This document shows, one piece after another, positions 33,727 to 41,306 of a stretch of DNA of 64,000 bases. Made by a program: the position numbers and the translations under genes. The notes under the pieces are model-generated. The model did not search any database. It saw nothing but the letters and a program-made list of their open reading frames with translations, and was not told the DNA's origin. Source of the stretch: Burkholderiales bacterium 39-55-53 (GTDB lineage: Bacteria > Pseudomonadota > Gammaproteobacteria > Burkholderiales > Burkholderiaceae_C); assembly GCA_002282445.1 (NCBI GenBank), contig NCJK01000002.1, positions 372,001 through 436,000 of the forward strand. Reading direction: 5' to 3'. Every line of letters starts with the position of its first letter. Positions within the stretch are counted from its first letter, which is position 1.

Positions 33727-33882
33727 CATTGGTTAAAAACTACCAGGTCAAAAGGCTAAGTACTTCACCTAAAAAATCCGCAGCGCTAGAAATTAGGTCT
33801 GCAGACCCCATTCGGGCAGTAGATACAAACCGCACTACTTTGCAAAATTTCATTGCTCAAGCGTAAAACTCGACACGTTTAA

Positions 33883-33957
33883 AAGCCCTACAGCACGCCG
33901 ATCCCAACGCCCGAATACTTTGAGCGCTGAGAACCCAGATAAACGCTTGTAGGGCTT
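33883..33957. repeat. Long-range 10-bp inverted repeat
   Basis: AAGCCCTACA (33883-33892) and TGTAGGGCTT (33948-33957) are exact inverted copies 55 bases apart, just upstream of the DnaA-box repeats. The region 33642-34176 has no supportable gene and instead holds the motif copies, this repeat and the DnaA boxes. Confidence 0.5.
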
Positions 33958-33970
33958 GCTATGCAATCTG

Positions 33971-34005
33971 CGCGAGTTATCCACAGAGCGCGTGAGTTAT
34001 CCAAA
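33971..34005 (+). promoter_or_regulatory. Tandem DnaA-box repeat (possible origin)
   Basis: GAGTTATCCACA at 33974-33985 contains the perfect DnaA box TTATCCACA. It recurs 20 bases later as GAGTTATCCAAA with box TTATCCAAA (33997-34005). The flanking GCGCGAG/GCGTGAG also repeats. A run of A and an A+T-rich stretch follow to about 34080. This layout suits a plasmid-type replication origin. Confidence 0.55.
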
Positions 34006-34080
34006 AAAAATCACGAAAAACATTGCTTTTCAATGATTTCATGGCTAAGTCATTGATTTTGTTAGACCACTAAATCGTGT

Positions 34081-34105
34081 TGGTAACCCGAAGTTTTGGC
34101 GGGTT
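34081..34105. repeat. Island intergenic motif, copy 3 (half)
   Basis: TTGGTAACCCGA is identical to part of copy 2 (12 of 12 bases). Here AACCCG pairs with CGGGTT to give a 6-bp stem. It lies 72 bases before the recombinase start at 34177. Confidence 0.5.
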
Positions 34106-34176
34106 TCAGATCGACCAAAACAATCTATGAAAACACAATAGAACTAACGAAAAACAGTGATTTAGGAAGAGCACAA

Positions 34177-34749
34177 ATGGCACAAGCAAAAACACTCAAC
34201 AGCACAGACATTGAACTAGTGCTTGCATATGTAGAGACACGTGCACACGCGCATCGCAATCGTGCAATGCTGCTACTCACTCACCTTGCAGGTCTTCGTG
34301 TCGGGGAAGTGGCTTGTTTGCGGTGGCAAGATGTCACAAACATGGACGGAACAGTTAAAGATGAAATTCGCTTGCTGCCTGATATGACCAAAGGGCGTCA
34401 TGCACGCACAGTGTTTGTGAGCAGCAAATTGAAAGGTGAACTCCAAGCGTATGCAGCTCAGGCCAAATGCGTGGATCGTAGCTACCCATTCTTTGCAACA
34501 CAAAAAAGCGTCAAGCACGGGTTCTCGGCAAATAGCCTCGCTCAGACACTCGCACTGCTGTATCTCGGAGCTGGACTCGAAGGAGCCAGTAGCCACAGTG
34601 GTCGTCGCAGTTTTTTAACAAATTTGGCCAATAAAGGCACTTCAATTCACTTGCTCAAAACGCTTGCTGGGCACCGCAGCATCCAAACCACCGCCGCATA
34701 TCTTTACAGCAGTCCTGCGCAGCTGCGCGCAGTTGTTGAGTTGGTTTGA
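34177..34749 (+). CDS. Catalytic-domain-only tyrosine recombinase
   Basis: A 190-aa protein with all catalytic residues of the family: Arg41 in AGLRVGEV, Lys72 in TKGRHAR, His140/Arg143 in HSGRRS, His166 in AGHRS and Tyr175 in TTAAYLY. The N-terminal core-binding domain of larger integrases is missing. GGAAG precedes ATG 34177; the frame extends to 34096 but that region carries the repeat motif. Short recombinases of this kind act in plasmid resolution or element excision. It sits at the right end of the island, next to a repeat copy at 34754. Confidence 0.85.
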   Translation: MAQAKTLNSTDIELVLAYVETRAHAHRNRAMLLLTHLAGLRVGEVACLRWQDVTNMDGTVKDEIRLLPDMTKGRHARTVFVSSKLKGELQAYAAQAKCVDRSYPFFATQKSVKHGFSANSLAQTLALLYLGAGLEGASSHSGRRSFLTNLANKGTSIHLLKTLAGHRSIQTTAAYLYSSPAQLRAVVELV

Positions 34750-34753
34750 TCAA

Positions 34754-34794
34754 GAGTTCGAATCTGCTCGAAAGAATCAGACTGCGCTATGAAA
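34754..34794. repeat. Copy 2 of the split repeat (GAGTTC-N18-CAGACTGCGCTATGAAA)
   Basis: Same two blocks and spacing as 8171-8211. It starts 4 bases after the recombinase stop and lies at the island's right edge, as an attachment core would. Confidence 0.5.
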
Positions 34795-34836
34795 GTGTTT
34801 AGGGTATGGGGAATGCCAGAAACAACTAGTGATTAA

Positions 34837-35406
34837 CTAGCTTAGCAAATTCAAATAGTGTAATTTTTTAAGTAACTCAGCTCCTGCATCATCTAATGTT
34901 GAGTTGTTAATTATTTCGATCAAATTGGAACCTGCTGGAATTGAAATAGGAACGGTCCTCATTAATCGAGCATTGATAGCCTCTTCTGGTTCACGACCAC
35001 GACTTACTAGGCGCTGCCGAAGTACTTCAGTGCTGGCGGTAACGTGCAACACAGTCAAACCCGAAAAAGCTCTCGCCGCAGTAGGCAAGTGCGCTCTTGA
35101 ACCATTGACAATCACACACCATGATGGATAACTTAAATGTTTCAACTCATCCGAACGAATTCCGTATCGGTGTGTGTTGGCCTCCCATTGCATAGCAAAT
35201 TCGCCATCAGCCACCATTCGTTCGAAGGTTTCTGCATCTACAGGGAAATGATCTTCTGCATTTGGCAGATCAACTTTGGGGCGATCAATAGTTCGCTTGG
35301 CCCAATGCACTGGAGCGGTCAACGGTGTATGTTGACGCAACCACGACAGCACACTGTCTTTGCCAGCACCTGAGGGGCCAACTACATAAATTAAACGTCG
35401 ATTCAT
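34837..35406 (-). CDS. phnN: Ribose 1,5-bisphosphate phosphokinase
   Basis: A 189-aa kinase with P-loop VVGPSGAGKDSVL near the N-terminus and a guanylate-kinase-like fold (VHWAKRTIDRP, then AMQWEANTHRYGI). PhnN makes PRPP from ribose 1,5-bisphosphate, the last step of the C-P lyase pathway, returning the ribose to nucleotide synthesis. Its start overlaps the DUF1045 stop by 4 bases. It is the last gene of the minus-strand phnF-DUF1045-phnN operon. Confidence 0.93.
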   Translation of the reverse strand: MNRRLIYVVGPSGAGKDSVLSWLRQHTPLTAPVHWAKRTIDRPKVDLPNAEDHFPVDAETFERMVADGEFAMQWEANTHRYGIRSDELKHLSYPSWCVIVNGSRAHLPTAARAFSGLTVLHVTASTEVLRQRLVSRGREPEEAINARLMRTVPISIPAGSNLIEIINNSTLDDAGAELLKKLHYLNLLS

Positions 35407-36125
35407 GATGTGAGCAAAACTTGATCAAACAACTGGAAATCTGCTCCACGCTCAGGCTCAACAAACAATGCAAGTCGATCAAATCGACATGCCGGCAAAT
35501 GTCCAAAGTGCGACATAGCGGCCTCTTGCCATTGGGCAAGCTGAGCTTTTGAAAGGTTATCTAATCGCCCCGTGAGAGATAAATGAAATGAGAATTCATC
35601 CAACACATACGGATATCCCCAAACCTGCAACAACTGGTCTTGCAAGGGCGTTAGCTGTGCCATTCGACGACGAGCCAACTCTGATTCACCTAAAGGAACT
35701 GCCAATTGATGTAAGCCAGTTACACAAGCGTCGCCTGCACGTTGAATCTCAGCGCTACTGTCTTGAGGACGCAAGGCCATGTACCCCCCATCCGTACTAA
35801 CTTTCATAGCTGGTAAATCAAAAGCCGGCAAAGATTTACCAATTTCGCGCAAGGCCAACATCACAGAACGTAAGTCGATGCCAGGAACAATTTTAAAAGG
35901 CGCTTTAAGAGTGGCGTGCCACCCGTAACGACGGGGCTCTGCTGTAAGAGCCCATTGTTCTTTGGACGAAACGCCATCTATCAAAGGCTGAAGTACCGGC
36001 TGACTTGTCGCAGCGCAACGTCCGAGCCAAGAACTACCAGCGTCCCACCAGACGCTATCTGGATCGGGCACAAAGTACACCGCACAACGGTACGGTGTGC
36101 CTAGATATTTCGCATCAAGAATCAT
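35403..36125 (-). CDS. DUF1045 phosphonate-associated 2H phosphoesterase-like protein
   Basis: A 240-aa protein found in C-P lyase loci (DUF1045). It carries the two HxT/S motifs of the 2H phosphoesterase superfamily: His70-Ala-Thr-Leu in YGWHATLKAPF and His181-Leu-Ser-Leu in FSFHLSLTG. Many 2H enzymes open cyclic phosphodiesters. phnP, whose product opens 5-phosphoribosyl 1,2-cyclic phosphate, is missing from this locus, so this protein is a good candidate to do that step. It overlaps phnN by 4 bases and phnF by 11. Confidence 0.85.
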   Translation of the reverse strand: MILDAKYLGTPYRCAVYFVPDPDSVWWDAGSSWLGRCAATSQPVLQPLIDGVSSKEQWALTAEPRRYGWHATLKAPFKIVPGIDLRSVMLALREIGKSLPAFDLPAMKVSTDGGYMALRPQDSSAEIQRAGDACVTGLHQLAVPLGESELARRRMAQLTPLQDQLLQVWGYPYVLDEFSFHLSLTGRLDNLSKAQLAQWQEAAMSHFGHLPACRFDRLALFVEPERGADFQLFDQVLLTS

Positions 36126-36855
36126 GATGGTTCACCGTCAATGTCACGCGGTCGCCCGCAAACCAAGCTTTGGAAAATTCAATCGGCACGTTGCTTAGAT
36201 CCACGTTCACACTGGTCACCAACAAAGCTGGACGAGTTATTGGCTGAGACAAATGTTCAGCCACATCTTTATTGGGCAAACGTGCGCTGATACGGCTCTC
36301 TAGCCGCATGTAATCCAACACACCGTGCTGTGCAAACGCTTCGGTGATGGAGCCACTGCTGCGTACCACTTCAGCCAAATTGGCAAATCTTGGCAACGGA
36401 AACCACCGCTCACTCACATGCAGTGGCTGACTGGCGCCCTCACCCAGCACTTGCAAATACAAAAGCGCGCTACCCACATCCATATGCAAAGCCTGCGCCT
36501 CATCCAACCCCGCTTGAACCTCACAGGCTCGCAACACTTGCAGACCACCACGCAAGCCAGCATGCGACAAACTGTGGCGATGTCGCGTACGTTTGCCCAA
36601 AACCAAATCCACCGCAAAAGACTCGACAAACGTACCTCGACCCTGTGCAGCATGCACCAAGCCGCGCTGTACCAAGCTAGCCAAAGAGCGCCGAATAGTG
36701 TGACGGTTCACGCCAAACTGCTGAGCCAAGCTGTGCTCTGACGGCAAGCGCACCCCTGGCGCATACACGCCTTGCCCAATCGCCTCGGCCAACTCATTAG
36801 CGATGCGCGACCAAAAGCGATCGGGTTCACCTGAAGAAGAAATCACATCCGTCAT
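36115..36855 (-). CDS. phnF: GntR/HutC-family regulator of phosphonate genes
   Basis: A 246-aa regulator from ATG 36855 (the frame extends to 37023 but then overlaps the phnG promoter and gene). The N-terminal winged helix has ELAEAIGQGVYAPGVRLPSEHSLAQQFGVNRHTIRRSLASL, paraphrased as a classical GntR domain over residues about 15-75. The C-terminal UTRA ligand domain has YLQVLGEG and SERWFPLPRF. It is divergent from phnG, and a TTGTATAGACAA dyad in the shared gap and before phnC is its likely operator. It probably represses phn genes until a pathway intermediate binds. Confidence 0.93.
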   Translation of the reverse strand: MTDVISSSGEPDRFWSRIANELAEAIGQGVYAPGVRLPSEHSLAQQFGVNRHTIRRSLASLVQRGLVHAAQGRGTFVESFAVDLVLGKRTRHRHSLSHAGLRGGLQVLRACEVQAGLDEAQALHMDVGSALLYLQVLGEGASQPLHVSERWFPLPRFANLAEVVRSSGSITEAFAQHGVLDYMRLESRISARLPNKDVAEHLSQPITRPALLVTSVNVDLSNVPIEFSKAWFAGDRVTLTVNHHDS

Positions 36856-36898
36856 GAAAGTTACACATGCATTGCCTAAGCTTGCATGCATGCTTGAG

Positions 36899-36910
36899 TT
36901 GTATAGACAA
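36899..36910. promoter_or_regulatory. PhnF operator in the phnF-phnG gap
   Basis: TTGTATAGACAA, a 12-bp near-palindrome (TTGT-N4-ACAA) in the 74-base divergent gap. The same 12 bases occur before phnC (43225-43236). HutC-type regulators bind sequences of this kind. Confidence 0.75.
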
Positions 36911-36929
36911 GTGATAGGGTGCCATAAAG

Positions 36930-37427
36930 ATGTTTCAGCCGTTTGACAAAAGCTCGCCGCCTTCGCGCCAGTCGTGGATGGCCTTGCTGGCCAGAGCGCC
37001 ACAGCCCTTGCTAGATCACGCACTCGGGGGACTGGCTGACAACCCGCACCAATGGCTTCGCCGGCCCGAAACGGGTTTGATGATGGTGCAAGGACGTGTG
37101 GGTGGCACGGGCGAGCGTTTCAACCTCGGTGAGGTTACCGTCACACGCTGCGCCCTGCGCTTAAGCGGTTCTGCCACCGATGCGCCTGTAGGTGTGTCCT
37201 ATGTGCTGGGCCGCAACCACCGCCAAGCTCAGCTTGCCGCTGTGGCCGATGCGCTGCTGCAAGACCCTGCCCAGCTCGCGGCACTAGAGGCTAGTTTGCT
37301 GACTCCACTGCGTGAACACCTGCAACAACAACAAGCTGAGCGTCACGCACGTGCACAAACTACCAAGGTGGACTTCCTCACCGTAGCCCGCGAAGCCGGT
37401 GGCGACGACGAAGGAGAAGAGTCATGA
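36930..37427 (+). CDS. phnG: C-P lyase subunit PhnG
   Basis: A 165-aa protein with the PhnG opening SRQSWMALLARAP, then GLMMVQGRVGGTGERFNLGEVTVTRC (paraphrased core at residues about 45-70) and VSYVLGRNHRQAQLAAVADALLQD. PhnG is part of the PhnGHIJ core that makes alpha-D-ribose 1-methylphosphonate 5-triphosphate. It is the first gene of the plus-strand operon, which is visibly G+C-richer than the flanking chromosome. Its stop overlaps the phnH start (ATGA). Confidence 0.95.
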   Translation: MFQPFDKSSPPSRQSWMALLARAPQPLLDHALGGLADNPHQWLRRPETGLMMVQGRVGGTGERFNLGEVTVTRCALRLSGSATDAPVGVSYVLGRNHRQAQLAAVADALLQDPAQLAALEASLLTPLREHLQQQQAERHARAQTTKVDFLTVAREAGGDDEGEES

Positions 37428-38041
37428 AAACGCAAGACTTGCAACACATAGTCGCAGGCTTTAGCCACGAAGCCTTTGGCAGCCAAGCCGTGTTTCGGGC
37501 TGCGCTGGATGCGCTGTCCCATCCCGGCCGTCCAGGGATCATGCCGATCGACTGCTCACTGCCACGACATGGCCAGCCCGCAGCAGCCGCCTTGCTGCTG
37601 GGTTTGCTGGATGCAGACACCCGCCTGTGGCTCTCGCCCGCCTTGGCCCGCAGCGATGCTGCGCCGTGGCTGCGCTTTCACACAGGTTGCCACGTCGTGG
37701 CCGAGGCAAGTGACGCCAACTTTGTATGGGTAGCGCTGGGCGATGCGCTGCCCGCCCTCGCCAGTCTGCGTTTGGGCACCGATGCCTACCCTGATCAATC
37801 GGCTACTTGCGTGGTCGAAACGCTGGCTGTACATGCCGACGTGGCAGGCTGGACGCTGCAAGGCCCGGGCATTCAAGACCAACGTCATCTGCAGGTGACG
37901 GGGCTCACGCCTGCGTTCGCTGAGCAATGGAAACTCAACCACGCCAGCTTTCCCCGCGGTGTGGATGTGTTCCTCACCACGCCCACCCACGTGGTCGGCC
38001 TGCCGCGCACCACGCGCATCGTCCACACAGAGGAGATCTGA
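37424..38041 (+). CDS. phnH: C-P lyase subunit PhnH
   Basis: A 205-aa core subunit. Family features are the N-terminal AGFSHEAFGSQAVFRAALDALSHPGRPG region (residues about 10-37), the LLLGLLDADTRLWLSP strand, and the C-terminal FPRGVDVFLTT segment. PhnH supports the PhnGIJ complex structurally. Overlaps phnG by four bases, and phnI follows after a single base. Confidence 0.95.
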   Translation: MKTQDLQHIVAGFSHEAFGSQAVFRAALDALSHPGRPGIMPIDCSLPRHGQPAAAALLLGLLDADTRLWLSPALARSDAAPWLRFHTGCHVVAEASDANFVWVALGDALPALASLRLGTDAYPDQSATCVVETLAVHADVAGWTLQGPGIQDQRHLQVTGLTPAFAEQWKLNHASFPRGVDVFLTTPTHVVGLPRTTRIVHTEEI

Positions 38042-38042
38042 T

Positions 38043-39155
38043 ATGTACGTGGCCGTCAAAGGCGGTGAAACCGCCATCCTCAACAGCTACAAGCTACTCG
38101 CCGAGCAGCGCCGTGGCGACACCGCCCAAGCCGAACTCACCGTCGATCAAATTCGCCAACAGCTTAAACTGTCGGTGGACCGCGTGATGACCGAGGGCTC
38201 GGTGTACGACCCTGAACTCGCAGCACTCGCCATCAAGCAAGCCAGCGGCGATTTGGTCGAAGCCATCTTTTTGCTGCGCGCCTACCGTGCCACCCTGCCG
38301 CGCTTGGGCAACACCTGCGCGCTGGACACATCACGAATGCAGCTCGACCGCCGCATCTCCGCCACCTTCAAAGACCTGCCTGGCGGGCAAGTGTTGGGCC
38401 CTACCTATGACTACACCCAACGCTTGCTCGACTTCACCTTGCTGGCCAATGGCCAAGCCGCAAACACAGGGACAGACGATCCTGCTAAAGCGGCAAGCGA
38501 CGCCACTCCGCCACCCGCCGTGCCGCGTGTGGTGGACTTGCTCAACCAAGAAGGTTTGATCGAAACCTTCCCCTGCCCTGCGCACGACCCCAACCCCATG
38601 GACCTCACGCGTGAGCCGTTGCGTTTTCCTGCAGACCGTGCCACGCGCTTGCAAAACATCGCCCGCGGTGACGAAGGCTTTTTGTTGGCCATGGCCTATT
38701 CCACCCAACGCGGCTATTCACACACCCACCCCTTTGTGGGCGAGGTGCGCATGGGCCAAATCGCGGTCGAAATCGAACCCGAAGAACTGGGCTTTGCCAT
38801 CTCGATCGGCGATCTAGAAATCACCGAATGTGAAATGGTCAACCAGTTTGGCGGCAGCAAAACCGAGCCCCCCAAATTCACACGCGGCTACGGTTTGGCC
38901 TTTGGCCACAGCGAACGCAAAGCCATAGCCATGAGCTTGGTCGACCGCGCCCTGCGTGCCGACGAGTTGGGCGAAGCCATTGAGTCGCCTGCGCAAATGC
39001 AAGAGTTCGTACTCTCGCACAGCGACAGCTTGGAGGCCTCGGGCTTCGTGCAGCATTTGAAGCTGCCGCACTATGTGGACTTTCAGTCCGAGCTCGAGTT
39101 GGTGCGCAAGATGCGCGCGAGCTACGGCAGCGACAGTCAAGAGGAGCAAGCATGA
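38043..39155 (+). CDS. phnI: C-P lyase subunit PhnI
   Basis: A 370-aa subunit starting MYVAVKGGETAI, the family start. It contains DQIRQQLKLSVDRVMTEGS, later the LARLLNQEG-type segment VVDLLNQEGLIE, and the conserved AYSTQRGYSHTHPFVGEVRMG motif near residue 220. PhnI is the nucleosidase-like subunit that, with PhnG, H and L, attaches phosphonate to ATP ribose in place of adenine. The upstream frame extension to 37959 lies in phnH and is discarded. Confidence 0.96.
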   Translation: MYVAVKGGETAILNSYKLLAEQRRGDTAQAELTVDQIRQQLKLSVDRVMTEGSVYDPELAALAIKQASGDLVEAIFLLRAYRATLPRLGNTCALDTSRMQLDRRISATFKDLPGGQVLGPTYDYTQRLLDFTLLANGQAANTGTDDPAKAASDATPPPAVPRVVDLLNQEGLIETFPCPAHDPNPMDLTREPLRFPADRATRLQNIARGDEGFLLAMAYSTQRGYSHTHPFVGEVRMGQIAVEIEPEELGFAISIGDLEITECEMVNQFGGSKTEPPKFTRGYGLAFGHSERKAIAMSLVDRALRADELGEAIESPAQMQEFVLSHSDSLEASGFVQHLKLPHYVDFQSELELVRKMRASYGSDSQEEQA

Positions 39156-40033
39156 ACACCCCCCATACGGCAGCGAATCAAGACACCACTCCAGACGTGA
39201 ACTTCGCGTATCTGGACGAGCGCACCAAGCGCATGATTCGCCGCGCCATCCTCAAAGCTGTTGCCATCCCCGGCTACCAAGTTCCATTTGGTTCTCGCGA
39301 GATGCCACTGCCCTATGGCTGGGGCACAGGCGGTATTCAAGTGACAGCTTCGGTCATTGGGCCAGACGACACCCTCAAGGTCATTGACCAAGGTTCCGAC
39401 GATACGGTCAACGCTGTAAACATCCGCCGCTTCTTTGAACGCACAGCAGCTGTGAACACCACCACACGCACCCACGAAGCCACGCTGATTCAAACGCGTC
39501 ACCGCATTCCCGAAAAGCCCTTGGTCGAAGGCCAGATCATTGTGTTTCAAGTACCTGTGCCTGAACCCATGCAACGCTTGGAACCCCGCGAAACTGAAAC
39601 GCGAACCCTTCACGGCTTGGCCGAGTACGGCCTGATGCACGTCAAGCTGTACGAAGACATTGCCCGCTACGGCCACATCGCCACCACCTACGACTACCCC
39701 GTCATGGTGAATCACCGCTACATCATGTCGCCCTCGCCCAACCCCAAGTTTGACAACCCCAAGATGCATATGAACCCTGCCTTGCAGTTGTTTGGGGCGG
39801 GCCGCGAAAAACGAATTTACGCCGTGCCGCCCTACACCTCGGTGGAGAGCTTGGCGTTTGAAGACCATCCCTTTGAAATCCAAAAATGGAACGCGGTGTG
39901 CGCCAAATGTGGTGCCACAGATTCGTTCCTTGACGAAATCATCACCGACGATGCGGGCGGCCGCATGCACGTGTGCTCGGATTCCGACTACTGCCAAACA
40001 CGGCAAGACGATCAATCGTCGGAGGCCGCATGA
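39152..40033 (+). CDS. phnJ: Radical SAM C-P lyase PhnJ
   Basis: A 293-aa enzyme that breaks the carbon-phosphorus bond, releasing the alkane and 5-phosphoribosyl 1,2-cyclic phosphate. The four functional cysteines appear as C-x2-C-x21-C-x5-C in CAKC ... HVCSDSDYC (Cys250, 253, 275 and 281). The spacing is exactly that known for the cluster ligands plus the active cysteine. The N-terminal FAYLDERTKRMIRRAILKAVAIPG is typical. Overlaps phnI by 4 bases. Confidence 0.98.
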   Translation: MNTPHTAANQDTTPDVNFAYLDERTKRMIRRAILKAVAIPGYQVPFGSREMPLPYGWGTGGIQVTASVIGPDDTLKVIDQGSDDTVNAVNIRRFFERTAAVNTTTRTHEATLIQTRHRIPEKPLVEGQIIVFQVPVPEPMQRLEPRETETRTLHGLAEYGLMHVKLYEDIARYGHIATTYDYPVMVNHRYIMSPSPNPKFDNPKMHMNPALQLFGAGREKRIYAVPPYTSVESLAFEDHPFEIQKWNAVCAKCGATDSFLDEIITDDAGGRMHVCSDSDYCQTRQDDQSSEAA

Positions 40034-40497
40034 GCCTAGACGTGAGCGAGAACATGAAGATTGATGTGCGACAAGCCACTGTTGCCGATTTACCTAGCGT
40101 CTTGGCCCTGTATGCGCAGCCGGCCATGGACAACGGCAAGGTGCTGACGATTGAAAAAGCAGAACAGCTGTTCGCGCAGTTCAATCAATACCCCAACTAC
40201 CGATTGTTTGTGGCCTCGGAGGACGACATCGTGGTGGGCACTTTCGCTTTGTTGGTCATGCACAACCTGGCTCATCAAGGCACGCCCTCGGCGATCGTCG
40301 AAGACGTGGTGGTGAGCGACACGCACCAGTCGCAAGGCATTGGCCGCGACATGATGCACCACGCCATGACACTAGCTCGTGAGGCGGGTTGCTACAAGCT
40401 GGTGCTGTCATCCAATCAAAAACGTGAACGTGCCCATACGTTTTATGAGTCGCTGGGTTTTCAGCGACACGGCTTTAGTTTTTCAATCGAGATTTGA
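40030..40497 (+). CDS. GNAT acetyltransferase inserted in the phn operon
   Basis: A 155-aa N-acetyltransferase of the GNAT fold. Acetyl-CoA binding is marked by the QSQGIGRDMM loop (R/QxxGxG), after the DVVVSDTHQ strand, and the end reads HTFYESLGFQRHGFSF. It lies between phnJ and phnK and overlaps phnJ by 4 bases (ATGA), so it is part of the operon. PhnO of other bacteria, also a GNAT, acetylates aminoalkylphosphonates and related toxic by-products; the end of this protein resembles PhnO, so the same role is likely but unproven. Confidence 0.85.
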   Translation: MSLDVSENMKIDVRQATVADLPSVLALYAQPAMDNGKVLTIEKAEQLFAQFNQYPNYRLFVASEDDIVVGTFALLVMHNLAHQGTPSAIVEDVVVSDTHQSQGIGRDMMHHAMTLAREAGCYKLVLSSNQKRERAHTFYESLGFQRHGFSFSIEI

Positions 40498-40498
40498 C

Positions 40499-41287
40499 AT
40501 GCCTTCTTTAGACAACTCCCCACCCTTGCTGCGCGTGCGCGGTGTGGGCAAAAGCTATGGCGATCGCGTCGCGCTTCACGAAGCAAGTTTTGATTTATGG
40601 CCCGGTGAAGTGATGGCTGTGGTCGGTGAATCCGGCTCGGGCAAATCCACGCTGCTCAACACCATTGCCGCACGCACCCGCCCCGATGCTGGCTATATCG
40701 AATTTTTGGGTCGTGATGGCCATATGCAAGACATCTACACCATGACCGAAGCCCAACAGCGCCTGCTGGCCCGCACTGACTGGGGCTTTGTGCACCAACA
40801 CGCCGCGGATGGATTGCGCATGGATGTGTCTGCAGGTGCCAATGTGGGTGAACGCTTGATGGGTTTGGGCGAGCGCCACTATGGCCGCTTACGCAGCACC
40901 GCCGAAGAATGGCTGCAACGCGTTGAAATTGACCCAGCCCGCATGGACGACACACCACGCACGTTCTCTGGTGGCATGCGCCAACGCTTGCAAATTGCAC
41001 GCAACCTTGTCACCCAACCGCGCTTGGTGTTCATGGACGAACCCACCTCGGGCTTGGATGTGTCGGTGCAAGCACGGCTGCTGGATTTGCTGCGTCAGCT
41101 CACACGCCAAATGCAATTGGCTGTGGTCATCGTCACCCACGATTTGGCCGTGGCGCGTTTGTTGGCACACCGCATGATGGTCATGCAGCGTGGCCGCGTA
41201 GTCGAAGCTGGCTTGACCGACCAAGTGCTAGACGACCCACAACACCCCTACACCCAATTGTTGGTGTCTTCGGTCTTGCAACCCTGA
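40499..41287 (+). CDS. phnK: C-P lyase ABC-type ATPase PhnK
   Basis: A 262-aa ATPase with Walker [13 protein letters not shown], signature FSGGMRQRLQIARN and Walker B LVFMDEPTSGLD, similar to oligopeptide-importer ATPases. PhnK binds the PhnGHIJ core and is needed for C-P bond cleavage in vivo; it is not a transporter subunit. ATG 40499 follows the acetyltransferase stop by one base. Confidence 0.95.
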   Translation: MPSLDNSPPLLRVRGVGKSYGDRVALHEASFDLWPGEVMAVVGESGSGKSTLLNTIAARTRPDAGYIEFLGRDGHMQDIYTMTEAQQRLLARTDWGFVHQHAADGLRMDVSAGANVGERLMGLGERHYGRLRSTAEEWLQRVEIDPARMDDTPRTFSGGMRQRLQIARNLVTQPRLVFMDEPTSGLDVSVQARLLDLLRQLTRQMQLAVVIVTHDLAVARLLAHRMMVMQRGRVVEAGLTDQVLDDPQHPYTQLLVSSVLQP

Positions 41288-41306
41288 TCCGTTTGAAAGA
41301 ATCGAC

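Noticed and set aside
33669-33866. Plus frame of 65 codons across island motif copy 2
   Set aside because: The shared blocks at 31242 and 33692 differ in spacer by two bases, so reading frame is not conserved; no ribosome site.
34754-34775. T-arm-like GAGTTCGAATC after the recombinase as a tRNA end
   Set aside because: The flanking bases do not form a 5-bp T stem, and no acceptor or CCA follows.
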